A stretch of DNA of 60,000 nt from Strigamia acuminata. Lineage: Eukaryota; Arthropoda; Chilopoda; Geophilomorpha; Linotaeniidae. The DNA is taken from NCBI GenBank assembly GCA_949358305.1, contig OX442317.1, positions 12,530,186 through 12,590,185 on the forward strand, read 5' to 3'. Below the pieces are notes generated by a model. The model worked only from the letters and a program-made list of their open reading frames with translations. It was not told where the DNA came from and ran no database searches. This document shows positions 1-10,375 of the stretch, piece by piece; the first letter of the stretch is position 1, and every line of letters starts with the position of its first letter. Both the position numbers and the translations under genes were made by a program.

Positions 1-1718
1 AGCCTTCTACTAAGGTTTAAACACTATTTCAGAACATTCAGAGACATTGGTTTGTGGTGTTTGTGCTAAGTCAACTGTGATGTCAAATGAGATCAAAAAT
101 TTATTCTTTCAAATTATTGCTTGGATGTTGCTAACACTTACATTGAAGCCTTCTACTAAGGTTTAAACACTATTTCAGAACATTCAGAGACATTGGTCTT
201 GTGATGTTTGTGCTAAGTCAACTGTGATGTCAAATGAGATCAAAAGTTTATTCTTTCAAATCATTGCTTGGATGTTGCTAAAACTTACATTGAAGCCTTC
301 TACTAAGGTTTAAACACTATTTCAGAACATTCAGAGACATTGGTCTTGTGATGTTTGTGCTAAGTCAACTGTGATGAGATCAAAAGTCTATTCTCCCAAA
401 TCATTGCTTGGATGTTGCTAAAACTTACATTGAAGCCTTCTACTAAGGTTTAAACACTATTTCAGAACATTCAGAGACATTGGTCTTGTAGTGTTTGTGC
501 TAAGTCAACTGTGATGTCAAATGAGATCAAAAGTTTATTCTTTCAAATTATTGCTTGGATGTTGCTAAAACTAACATTGAAGCCTTCTACTAAGGTTTAA
601 ACACTATTTCAGAACATTCAGAGACATTGATCTTGTGGTGTTTGTGCTAAGTCAACTGTGATGAGATCAAAAGTCTATTCTCCCAAATCATTTCTTGGAT
701 GTTGCTAAAACTTACATTAAAGCTTTCTACTAAGGTTTAAACACTATTTCAGAACATTCAGAGACATTGGTCTTGTGATGTTTGTGCTAAGTCAACTGTG
801 ATGAGATCAAAAGTCTATTCTCCCAAATCATTGCTTGGATGTTGCTAAAACTTACATTGAAGCCTTCTACTAAGGTTTAAACACTATTTCAGAACATTCA
901 GAGACATTGGTTTGTGGTGTTTGTGCTAAGTCAACTGTGATGTCAAATGAGATCAAAAATTTATTCTTTCAAATTATTGCTTGGATGTTGCTAACACTTA
1001 CATTGAAGCCTTCTACTAAGGTTTAAACACTATTTCAGAACATTCAGAGACATTGGTCTTGTGATGTTTGTGCTAAGTCAACTGTGATGTCAAATGAGAT
1101 CAAAAGTTTATTCTTTCAAATCATTGCTTGGATGTTGCTAAAACTTACATTGAAGCCTTCTACTAAGGTTTAAACACTATTTCAGAACATTCAGAGACAT
1201 TGGTCTTGTGATGTTTGTGCTAAGTCAACTGTGATGAGATCAAAAGTCTATTCTCCCAAATCATTGCTTGGATGTTGCTAAAACTTACATTGAAGCCTTC
1301 TACTAAGGTTTAAACACTATTTCAGAACATTCAGAGACATTGGTCTTGTAGTGTTTGTGCTAAGTCAACTGTGATGTCAAATGAGATCAAAAGTTTATTC
1401 TTTCAAATTATTGCTTGGATGTTGCTAAAACTAACATTGAAGCCTTCTACTAAGGTTTAAACACTATTTCAGAACATTCAGAGACATTGATCTTGTGGTG
1501 TTTGTGCTAAGTCAACTGTGATGAGATCAAAAGTCTATTCTCCCAAATCATTTCTTGGATGTTGCTAAAACTTACATTAAAGCTTTCTACTAAGGTTTAA
1601 ACACTATTTCAGAACATTCAGAGACATTGGTCTTGTGATGTTTGTGCTAAGTCAACTGTGATGAGATCAAAAGTCTATTCTCCCAAATCATTGCTTGGAT
1701 GTTGCTAAAACTTACATT
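1..1718 (+). repeat. 860-bp higher-order repeat, two copies
   Basis: Positions 1-860 and 861-about 1718 are the same six-monomer block (lengths 146, 147, 140, 147, 140, 140). Private variants recur at a shift of 860, such as CTAACACTTAC in monomer 1, GTCTTGTAGTG in monomer 4 and ATCATTTCTTGG in monomer 5. Agreement breaks down near 1718. A further partial copy of monomers 1-3 begins at 1861. The pattern is what unequal crossing-over between satellite arrays produces. Confidence 0.9.
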
Positions 1719-2611
1719 AAAGCTTTCTACTAAGGTTTAAACACTATTTCAAAACATTCAGAGACATTGGTCTTGTGATGTTTGTGCTAAGTCAACTGTG
1801 ATGAGATCAAAAGTCTATTCTCCCAAATCATTGCTTGGATGTTGCTAAAACTTACATTGAAGCCTTCTACTAAGGTTTAAACACTATTTCAGAACATTCA
1901 GAGACATTGGTTTGTGGTGTTTGTGCTAAGTCAACTGTGATGTCAAATGAGATCAAAAATTTATTCTTTCAAATTATTGCTTGGATGTTGCTAACACTTA
2001 CATTGAAGCCTTCTACTAAGGTTTAAACACTATTTCAGAACATTCAGAGACATTGGTCTTGTGATGTTTGTGCTAAGTCAACTGTGATGTCAAATGAGAT
2101 CAAAAGTTTATTCTTTCAAATCATTGCTTGGATGTTGCTAAAACTTACATTGAAGCCTTCTACTAAGGTTTAAACACTATTTCAGAACATTCAGAGACAT
2201 TGGTCTTGTGATGTTTGTGCTAAGTCAACTGTGATGAGATCAAAAGTCTATTCTCCAAAATCATTGCTTGGATGTTGCTAAAACTTACATTAAAGCCTTC
2301 TACTAAGGTTTAAACACTATTTCAGAACATTCAGAAACATTGGTCTTGTGATGTTTGTGCTAAGTCAACTGTGATGTCAAATGGGATCAAAAGTTTATTC
2401 TTCCAAATCATTGCTTGGATGTTGCTAAAACTTACATTGAAGCCTTCTACTAAGGTTTAAACACTATTTCAGAACATTCAGAGACATTGGTCTTGTGGTG
2501 TTTGTGCTAAGTCAACTGTGATGAGATCAAAAGTCTATTCTCCCAAATCATTGCTTGGATGTTGCTAAAACTTACATTGAAGCCGTCTACTAAGGTTTAA
2601 ACACTATTTCA

Positions 2612-2615
2612 GAAC
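2612..2615 (+). repeat. Target-site duplication GAAC, left (copy A)
   Basis: GAAC abuts the left end of the insertion and is repeated at 4196-4199. The uninterrupted monomer reads TTTCAGAACATTCAG, so only one GAAC belongs to the target. The duplication is 4 bp if the element ends in CA, or 5 bp (AGAAC) if it ends one base earlier. Confidence 0.85.
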
Positions 2616-2893
2616 TGTAGCAAACAACCTTGGATCTCACAGGGGAGGACTGGCGAATTGGTCACCAAACTCTGGAAACCGCCCGAGACTGTATAGTGGT
2701 TGATGAAACAAGCTGAAATCCTTTCTCTGAGCCCAAGCCTAACTTGAAGAAGGATTAGGCCTGACTGCATGAAACTAGGCCTAACTGCATTTAGATGAAG
2801 TGATTGGCAAAACCTCTTTAGCTGCTGGGTAGAAATTCTGTGCTCCCAGGGAGGAGGAGAGCAGGCAAAGCTCTCTACTCACAAGTCATCCTG

Positions 2894-2899
2894 TTTATT
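2894..2899 (-). promoter_or_regulatory. AATAAA poly(A) signal in the solo LTR
   Basis: TTTATT on the plus strand reads AATAAA on the minus strand, the inferred sense strand of this LTR. It lies about 280 bp from the LTR's 3' end, next to the stretch that resembles the LTR at 55740. The placement fits the R region of an LTR. The same signal recurs in copy B at 9074-9079. Confidence 0.5.
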
Positions 2900-3831
2900 G
2901 AAGTAAAATAAACCCAGGAATAATTTATCCAAAGAAGGAGGAAAAACATCAACTGGCTTTAATACTTAACAACTGATAACAACTGAGTTGCTTCTTTAGC
3001 AACCTACTCTTAACAACTGGTCACCTGATTACAATAAATGTCAGTGACCAAACAATACAGATTTGAATAATAACAATAGTGCCAACAAGGTTTCCGTATA
3101 TAGACAACAGATGTCAAACTTAACATAAATAAAGGCAAAACTTAACCTAACACCTTGAAAACAGTATGACCTGTGCAAACAGCACTTCACTCAAACTTAA
3201 CAGATAATTCAAAGGCTAAAACTAACATTAACTGCACTCAAAACACAATGCTGAGCCCAAACCCCAATTGCCACCAAAAGAGGGCGCAAAGTGTCACAAA
3301 CCTTAACCCGTAACAACCATACAATAACAAAGGTAAAAGCTTAGATTAACAACCCTTAATATTGGTAATTTATACAAACAATAACTAGTAAATATTCCCT
3401 ATGTCCAGGTCTCCTCAAAACCCCAAAAGAAATAATAACAGGGCAACAGTGCAGCACCAAATCCAAGATGGCGACCATGCAACTGCTAAAATGACGTGAA
3501 TGGAGCCAAACAAGGTCGCGAGCGACTCACAGGCCTTCTCAACGATGGATCTGCGTCTTAGAACGGTCAGTACAGCTTTCCCAGTGCTTGGGCATTGAAA
3601 CCCGACCAATTCAACTCATTTGCAGGACCCACACGACCACGAGAGGCGTCGCAAGGCGTACGCTCACGCCCGACGCTCGCAAACGCTCACAAACGATGTC
3701 CAACGCCCATCCAGCGACCCAAGACACCTGTGGACTACCTTAAACACCAATACAAGTTAGTATAAATTAAATCACAAGCAAAATAAGCACCAAAAACTAC
3801 AATTGTGCTTATTTCAGGTTCTTCCCATCTC

Positions 3832-3897
3832 CCAGTTCACTTGCGCTATGGCGGCCATCTTGCCGATGCACGCCTATCTCCTTCGCAAGTGAACTGG
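3832..3897. repeat. 14-bp perfect inverted repeat in the solo LTR
   Basis: CCAGTTCACTTGCG (3832-3845) and its exact complement CGCAAGTGAACTGG (3884-3897) flank a 38-bp loop. The loop contains GGCGGCCATCTTG, a good match to the YY1 consensus. A second perfect 10-bp inverted pair, AAATAAGCAC/GTGCTTATTT, lies just upstream (3781-3790 and 3805-3814). Function is unknown; it may be a promoter or RNA structure of the LTR. Both are repeated 6180 bp downstream in copy B. Confidence 0.75.
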
Positions 3898-4195
3898 AAA
3901 CAGGAGAGAACTTACAAATACTAGAAATAACTCAGAAACGTGAAAAAGACACATAAATTAATTACAAAAGACTAAAAACACAACTTTCAAACATTCCAGG
4001 TGTGGCAGGCGAAGTGACAACCCTCTTGAACTACCAGGATCGTGACAACAAAGCGGCAAACCAACTGGGCATGTCAGATATGTGTTAAAAATCTATCTAA
4101 ACTTGACAACAAAATTAAAAAGCCTTTTCTTTCTTTCAGAAGATGAACAACGTGAAATCTCCAGATCCTTTTTTGTTGCGTTCTTGCTCGCAACA

Positions 4196-4199
4196 GAAC
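4196..4199 (+). repeat. Target-site duplication GAAC, right (copy A)
   Basis: Right-hand partner of the GAAC at 2612-2615. The satellite resumes here as GAACATTTAGAGACATTGG. Confidence 0.85.
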
Positions 4200-7100
4200 A
4201 TTTAGAGACATTGGTCTTGTGGTGTTTGTGCTAAGTCAACTGTGATGAGATCAAAAGTCTATTCTCCCAAATCATTGCTTGGATGTTGCTAAAACTTACA
4301 TTAAAGCTTTTTACTAAGGTTTAAACACTATTTCAAAACATTCAGAGACATTGGTCTTGTGATGTTTGTGCTAAGTCAACTGTGATGAGATCAAAAGTCT
4401 ATTCTCCTAAATCATTGCTTGGATGTTGCTAAAACTTACATTGAAGCCTTCTACTAAGGTTTAAACACTATTTCAGAACATTCAGAGACATTGGTTTGTG
4501 GTGTTTGTGCTAAGTCAACTGTGATGTCAAATGAGATCAAAAGTTTATTCTTTCAAATTATTGCTTGGATGTTGCTAACACTTACATTGAAGCCTTCTAC
4601 TAAGGTTTAAACACTATTTCTAAACATTCAGAGACATTGGTCTTGTGGTGTTTGTGCTAAGTCAACTGTGATGAGATCAAAAGTCTATTCTCCCAAATCA
4701 TTGCTTGGATGTTGCTAAAACTTACATTGAAGCCTTCTACTAAGGTTTAAACACTATTTCTAAACATTCAGAGACATTGGTCTTGTGGTGTTTGTGCTAA
4801 GTCAACTGTGACGTCAAATGAGATCAAAAGTTTATTCTTTCAAATTATTGCTTGGATGTTGCTAAAACTTACATTGAAGCTTTCTACTAAGGTTTAAACA
4901 CTATTTCAGAACATTCAGAGACATTGGTCTTGTGATGTTTGTGCTAAGTCAACTGTGATGTCAAATGAGATCAAAAGTTTATTCTTTCAAATCATTGCTT
5001 GGATGTTGCTAAAACTTACATTAAAGCTTTCTACTAAAGTTTAAACACTATTTCAGAACATTCAGAGACATTGGTCTTGTGGTGTTTGTGCTAAGTCAAC
5101 TGTGATGAGATCAAAAGTCTATTCTCCCAAATCATTGCTTGGATGTTGCTAAAACTTACATTGAAGCCGTCTACTAAGGTTTAAACACTATTTCAGAACA
5201 TTTAGAGACATTGGTCTTGTGGTGTTTGTGCTAAGTCAACTGTGATGAGATCAAAAGTCTATTTTCCCAAATCATTTCTTGGATGTTGCTAAAACTTACA
5301 TTAAAGCTTTCTACTAAGGTTTAAACACTATTTCAGAACATTCAGAGACATTGGTCTTGTGATGTTTGTGCTAAGTCAACTGTGATGAGATCAAAAGTCT
5401 ATTCTCCTAAATCATTGCTTGGATGTTGCTAAAACTTACATTAAAGCTTTCTACTAAGGTTTAAACACTATTTCAAAACATTCAGAGACATTGGTCTTGT
5501 GATGTTTGTGCTAAGTCAACTGTGATGAGATCAAAAGTCTATTCTCCCAAATTATTGCTTGGATGTTGCTAAAACTTACATTAAAGCTTTCTACTAAGGT
5601 TTAAACACTATTTCAAAACATTCAGAGACATTGGTCTTGTGATGTTTTTGCTAAGTCAACTGTGATGAGATCAAAAGTCTATTCTCCTAAATCATTGCTT
5701 GGATGTTGCTAAAACTTACATTGAAGCCTTCTACTAAGGTTTAAACACTATTTCAGAACATTCAGAGACATTGGTTTGTGGTGTTTGTGCTAAGTCAACT
5801 GTGATGTCAAATGAGATCAAAAGTTTATTCTTTCAAATTATTGCTTGGATGTTGCTAACACTTACATTGAAGCCTTCTACTAAGGTTTAAACACTATTTC
5901 TAAACATTCAGAGACATTGGTCTTGTGGTGTTTGTGCTAAGTCAACTGTGACGTCAAATAAGATCAAAAGTTTATTCTTTCAAATTATTGCTTGGATGTT
6001 GCTAAAACTTACATTAAAGCTTTCTACTAAGGTTTAAACACTATTTCAGAACATTCAGAGACATTGGTCTTGTGATGTTTGTGCTAAGTCAACTGTGATG
6101 AGATCAAAAGTCTATTCTCCAAAATCATTGCTTGGATGTTGCTAAAACTTACATTGAAGCCTTCTACTAAGGTTTAAACACTATTTCAGAACATTCAGAC
6201 ACATTGGTCTTGTGGTGTTTGTGCTAAGTCAACTGTGACGTCAAATGAGATCAAAAGTTTATTCTTTCAAATTATTGCTTGGATGTTGCTAAAACTTACA
6301 TTGAAGCTTTCTACTAAGATTTAAACACTATTTCAGAACATTCAGAAACATTGGTCTTGTGATGTTTGTGCTAAGTCAACTGTGATGTCAAATGGGATCA
6401 AAAGTTTATTCTTTAAAATTATTACTTGGATGTTGCTAAAACTTACATTGAAGCTTTCTACTAAGGTTTAAACACTATTTCAGAACATTCAGAGACATTG
6501 GTCTTGTGATGTTTGTGCTAAGTCAACTGTGATGAGATCAAAAGTCTATTCTCCAAAATCATTGCTTGGATGTTGCTAAAACTTACATTGAAGCCTTCTA
6601 CTAAGGTTTAAACACTATTTCAGAACATTCAGACACATTGGTCTTGTGGTGTTTGTGCTAAGTCAACTGTGACGTCAAATGAGATCAAAAGTTTATTCTT
6701 TCAAATTATTGCTTGGATGTTGCTAAAACTTACATTGAAGCTTTCTACTAAGGTTTAAACACTATTTCAGAACATTCAGAAACATTGGTCTTGTGATGTT
6801 TGTGCTAAGTCAACTGTGATGTCAAATGGGATCAAAAGTTTATTCTTCCAAATCATTGCTTGGATGTTGCTAAAACTTACATTGAAGCTTTCTACTAAGA
6901 TTTAAACACTATTTCAGAACATTCAGAAACATTGGTCTTGTGATGTTTGTGCTAAGTCAACTGTGATGTCAAATGGGATCAAAAGTTTATTCTTTCAAAT
7001 TATTGCTTGGATGTTGCTAAAACTTACATTGAAGCTTTCTACTAAGGTTTAAACACTATTTCAGAACATTCAGAGACATTGGTCTTGTGATGTTTGTGCT

Positions 7101-8795
7101 AAGTCAACTGTGATGAGATCAAAAGTCTATTCTCCAAAATCATTGCTTGGATGTTGCTAAAACTTACATTGAAGCCTTCTACTAAGGTTTAAACACTATT
7201 TCAGAACATTCAGACACATTGGTCTTGTGGTGTTTGTGCTAAGTCAACTGTGACGTCAAATGAGATCAAAAGTTTATTCTTTCAAATTATTGCTTGGATG
7301 TTGCTAAAACTTACATTGAAGCTTTCTACTAAGGTTTAAACACTATTTCAGAACATTCAGACACATTGGTCTTGTGATGTTTGTGCTAAGTCAACTGTGA
7401 CGTCAAATGAGATCAAAAGTCTATTCTCCAAAATCATTGCTTGGATGTTGCTAAAACTTACATTGAAGCTTTCTACTAAGGTTTAAACACTATTTCAGAA
7501 CATTCAGAAACATTGGTCTTGTGATGTTTGTGCTAAGTCAACTGTGATGTCAAATGGGATCAAAAGTTTATTCTTCCAAATCATTGCTTGGATGTTGCTA
7601 AAACTTACATTGAAGCCTTCTACTAAGGTTTAAACACTATTTCAGAACATTCAGAGACATTGGTCTTGTGATGTTTGTGCTAAGTCAACTGTGATGTCAA
7701 ATGAGATCAAAAGTTTATTCTTTCAAATCATTGCTTGGATGTTGCTAAAACTTACATTAAAGCTTTCTACTAAAGTTTAAACACTATTTCAGAACATTCA
7801 GAGACATTGGTCTTGTGGTGTTTGTGCTAAGTCAACTGTGATGAGATCAAAAGTCTATTCTCCCAAATCATTGCTTGGATGTTGCTAAAACTTACATTAA
7901 AGCTTTCTACTAAGGTTTAAACACTATTTCAAAACATTCAGAGACATTGGTCTTGTGATGTTTGTGCTAAGTCAACTGTGATGAGATCAAAAGTCTATTC
8001 TCCCAAATCATTGCTTGGATGTTGCTAAAACTTACATTGAAGCCTTCTACTAAGGTTTAAACACTATTTCAGAACATTCAGAGACATTGGTTTGTGGTGT
8101 TTGTGCTAAGTCAACTGTGATGTCAAATGAGATCAAAAATTTATTCTTTCAAATTATTGCTTGGATGTTGCTAACACTTACATTGAAGCCTTCTACTAAG
8201 GTTTAAACACTATTTCAGAACATTCAGAGACATTGGTCTTGTGATGTTTGTGCTAAGTCAACTGTGATGTCAAATGAGATCAAAAGTTTATTCTTTCAAA
8301 TCATTGCTTGGATGTTGCTAAAACTTACATTGAAGCCTTCTACTAAGGTTTAAACACTATTTCAGAACATTCAGAGACATTGGTCTTGTGATGTTTGTGC
8401 TAAGTCAACTGTGATGAGATCAAAAGTCTATTCTCCAAAATCATTGCTTGGATGTTGCTAAAACTTACATTAAAGCCTTCTACTAAGGTTTAAACACTAT
8501 TTCAGAACATTCAGAAACATTGGTCTTGTGATGTTTGTGCTAAGTCAACTGTGATGTCAAATGGGATCAAAAGTTTATTCTTCCAAATCATTGCTTGGAT
8601 GTTGCTAAAACTTACATTGAAGCCTTCTACTAAGGTTTAAACACTATTTCAGAACATTCAGAGACATTGGTCTTGTGGTGTTTGTGCTAAGTCAACTGTG
8701 ATGAGATCAAAAGTCTATTCTCCCAAATCATTGCTTGGATGTTGCTAAAACTTACATTGAAGCCGTCTACTAAGGTTTAAACACTATTTCAGAAC
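4196..8795 (+). repeat. Satellite array, block 2 (forward orientation)
   Basis: Same monomer family as block 1, running without interruption between the two LTR insertions. This block is rich in the full palindrome TGACGTCA in the long monomers (for example near 4808, 5948, 6237 and 7252) where others read TGATGTCA. Its last part, from about 7819, begins the second copy of the 6180-bp duplication. No gene is seen. Confidence 0.97.
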
Positions 8796-10375
8796 TGTAG
8801 CAAACAACCTTGGATCTCACAGGGGAGGACTGGCGAATTGGTCACCAAACTCTGGAAACCGCCCGAGACTGTATAGTGGTTGATGAAACAAGCTGAAATC
8901 CTTTCTCTGAGCCCAAGCCTAACTTGAAGAAGGATTAGGCCTGACTGCATGAAACTAGGCCTAACTGCATTTAGATGAAGTGATTGGCAAAACCTCTTTA
9001 GCTGCTGGGTAGAAATTCTGTGCTCCCAGGGAGGAGGAGAGCAGGCAAAGCTCTCTACTCACAAGTCATCCTGTTTATTGAAGTAAAATAAACCCAGGAA
9101 TAATTTATCCAAAGAAGGAGGAAAAACATCAACTGGCTTTAATACTTAACAACTGATAACAACTGAGTTGCTTCTTTAGCAACCTACTCTTAACAACTGG
9201 TCACCTGATTACAATAAATGTCAGTGACCAAACAATACAGATTTGAATAATAACAATAGTGCCAACAAGGTTTCCGTATATAGACAACAGATGTCAAACT
9301 TAACATAAATAAAGGCAAAACTTAACCTAACACCTTGAAAACAGTATGACCTGTGCAAACAGCACTTCACTCAAACTTAACAGATAATTCAAAGGCTAAA
9401 ACTAACATTAACTGCACTCAAAACACAATGCTGAGCCCAAACCCCAATTGCCACCAAAAGAGGGCGCAAAGTGTCACAAACCTTAACCCGTAACAACCAT
9501 ACAATAACAAAGGTAAAAGCTTAGATTAACAACCCTTAATATTGGTAATTTATACAAACAATAACTAGTAAATATTCCCTATGTCCAGGTCTCCTCAAAA
9601 CCCCAAAAGAAATAATAACAGGGCAACAGTGCAGCACCAAATCCAAGATGGCGACCATGCAACTGCTAAAATGACGTGAATGGAGCCAAACAAGGTCGCG
9701 AGCGACTCACAGGCCTTCTCAACGATGGATCTGCGTCTTAGAACGGTCAGTACAGCTTTCCCAGTGCTTGGGCATTGAAACCCGACCAATTCAACTCATT
9801 TGCAGGACCCACACGACCACGAGAGGCGTCGCAAGGCGTACGCTCACGCCCGACGCTCGCAAACGCTCACAAACGATGTCCAACGCCCATCCAGCGACCC
9901 AAGACACCTGTGGACTACCTTAAACACCAATACAAGTTAGTATAAATTAAATCACAAGCAAAATAAGCACCAAAAACTACAATTGTGCTTATTTCAGGTT
10001 CTTCCCATCTCCCAGTTCACTTGCGCTATGGCGGCCATCTTGCCGATGCACGCCTATCTCCTTCGCAAGTGAACTGGAAACAGGAGAGAACTTACAAATA
10101 CTAGAAATAACTCAGAAACGTGAAAAAGACACATAAATTAATTACAAAAGACTAAAAACACAACTTTCAAACATTCCAGGTGTGGCAGGCGAAGTGACAA
10201 CCCTCTTGAACTACCAGGATCGTGACAACAAAGCGGCAAACCAACTGGGCATGTCAGATATGTGTTAAAAATCTATCTAAACTTGACAACAAAATTAAAA
10301 AGCCTTTTCTTTCTTTCAGAAGATGAACAACGTGAAATCTCCAGATCCTTTTTTGTTGCGTTCTTGCTCGCAACA
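8796..10375 (-). mobile_element. Solo LTR-like insertion, copy B (minus orientation)
   Basis: Second copy of the 1580-bp insertion, exactly 6180 bp downstream of copy A, with the same flanking GAAC (8792-8795 and 10376-10379). I saw no base differences from copy A in the lines compared. It arose by duplication of the surrounding segment, not by a second transposition, because the satellite on both sides is duplicated with it. All internal features of copy A recur at +6180. Confidence 0.82.

Larger units (their letters stand above)
1..2615 (+). repeat. Satellite array, block 1 (forward orientation)
   Basis: Head-to-tail satellite with monomers starting at AGCCTTCTACTAAGG (for example 1, 147, 294, 434, 581, 721, 861). 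Monomers come in two lengths, about 146-147 bp and 140 bp. The difference is a 7-bp TCAAATG segment after CAACTGTGATG. Long monomers usually carry TTTATTCTTTCAAAT downstream, short ones TCTATTCTCCCAAAT. Other recurrent variant sites are CAGAAC/TAAAC/AAAAC before ATTCAG, AGAGAC/AGAAAC/AGACAC, GGTCTTG/GGTTTG, and GAAGCC/AAAGCT/GAAGCT. The conserved GTTTAAAC contains TAA, which helps explain why no long frame exists. The block ends at the insertion at 2616 and has no gene. No known satellite family is recognised. Confidence 0.97.
2616..4195 (-). mobile_element. Solo LTR-like insertion, copy A (minus orientation)
   Basis: A 1580-bp non-satellite block bounded by TGTAGCAAAC and CTCGCAACA, with target duplication GAAC on both sides (2612-2615 and 4196-4199). 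Read on the minus strand it begins TGTTGCGAGCA, as do the 5' ends of the 761-bp LTRs at 17766 and 22964, and nearly the same as TGTTTCGAGCA at 54981. The minus-strand start can form a 7-bp hairpin (4174-4180 with 4189-4195). Towards the minus-strand 3' end it carries GGTTTATTTTA, a poly(A) signal and TGTGAGTAG, resembling the LTR at 55740-55775. No second LTR, primer site or coding frame is present, so a solo LTR left by LTR-LTR recombination is the best reading. A short non-autonomous element is the alternative. Confidence 0.8.

Noticed and set aside
1-2615. CRISPR-like array
   Set aside because: The units are contiguous 140-147-bp satellite monomers; there are no unique spacers, no short direct repeat and no cas genes.
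3415-3609. 64-residue frame on the minus strand in the solo LTR (and its copy at 9595-9789)
   Set aside because: No domain, short, and lies in an LTR. It occurs twice only because the segment is duplicated.
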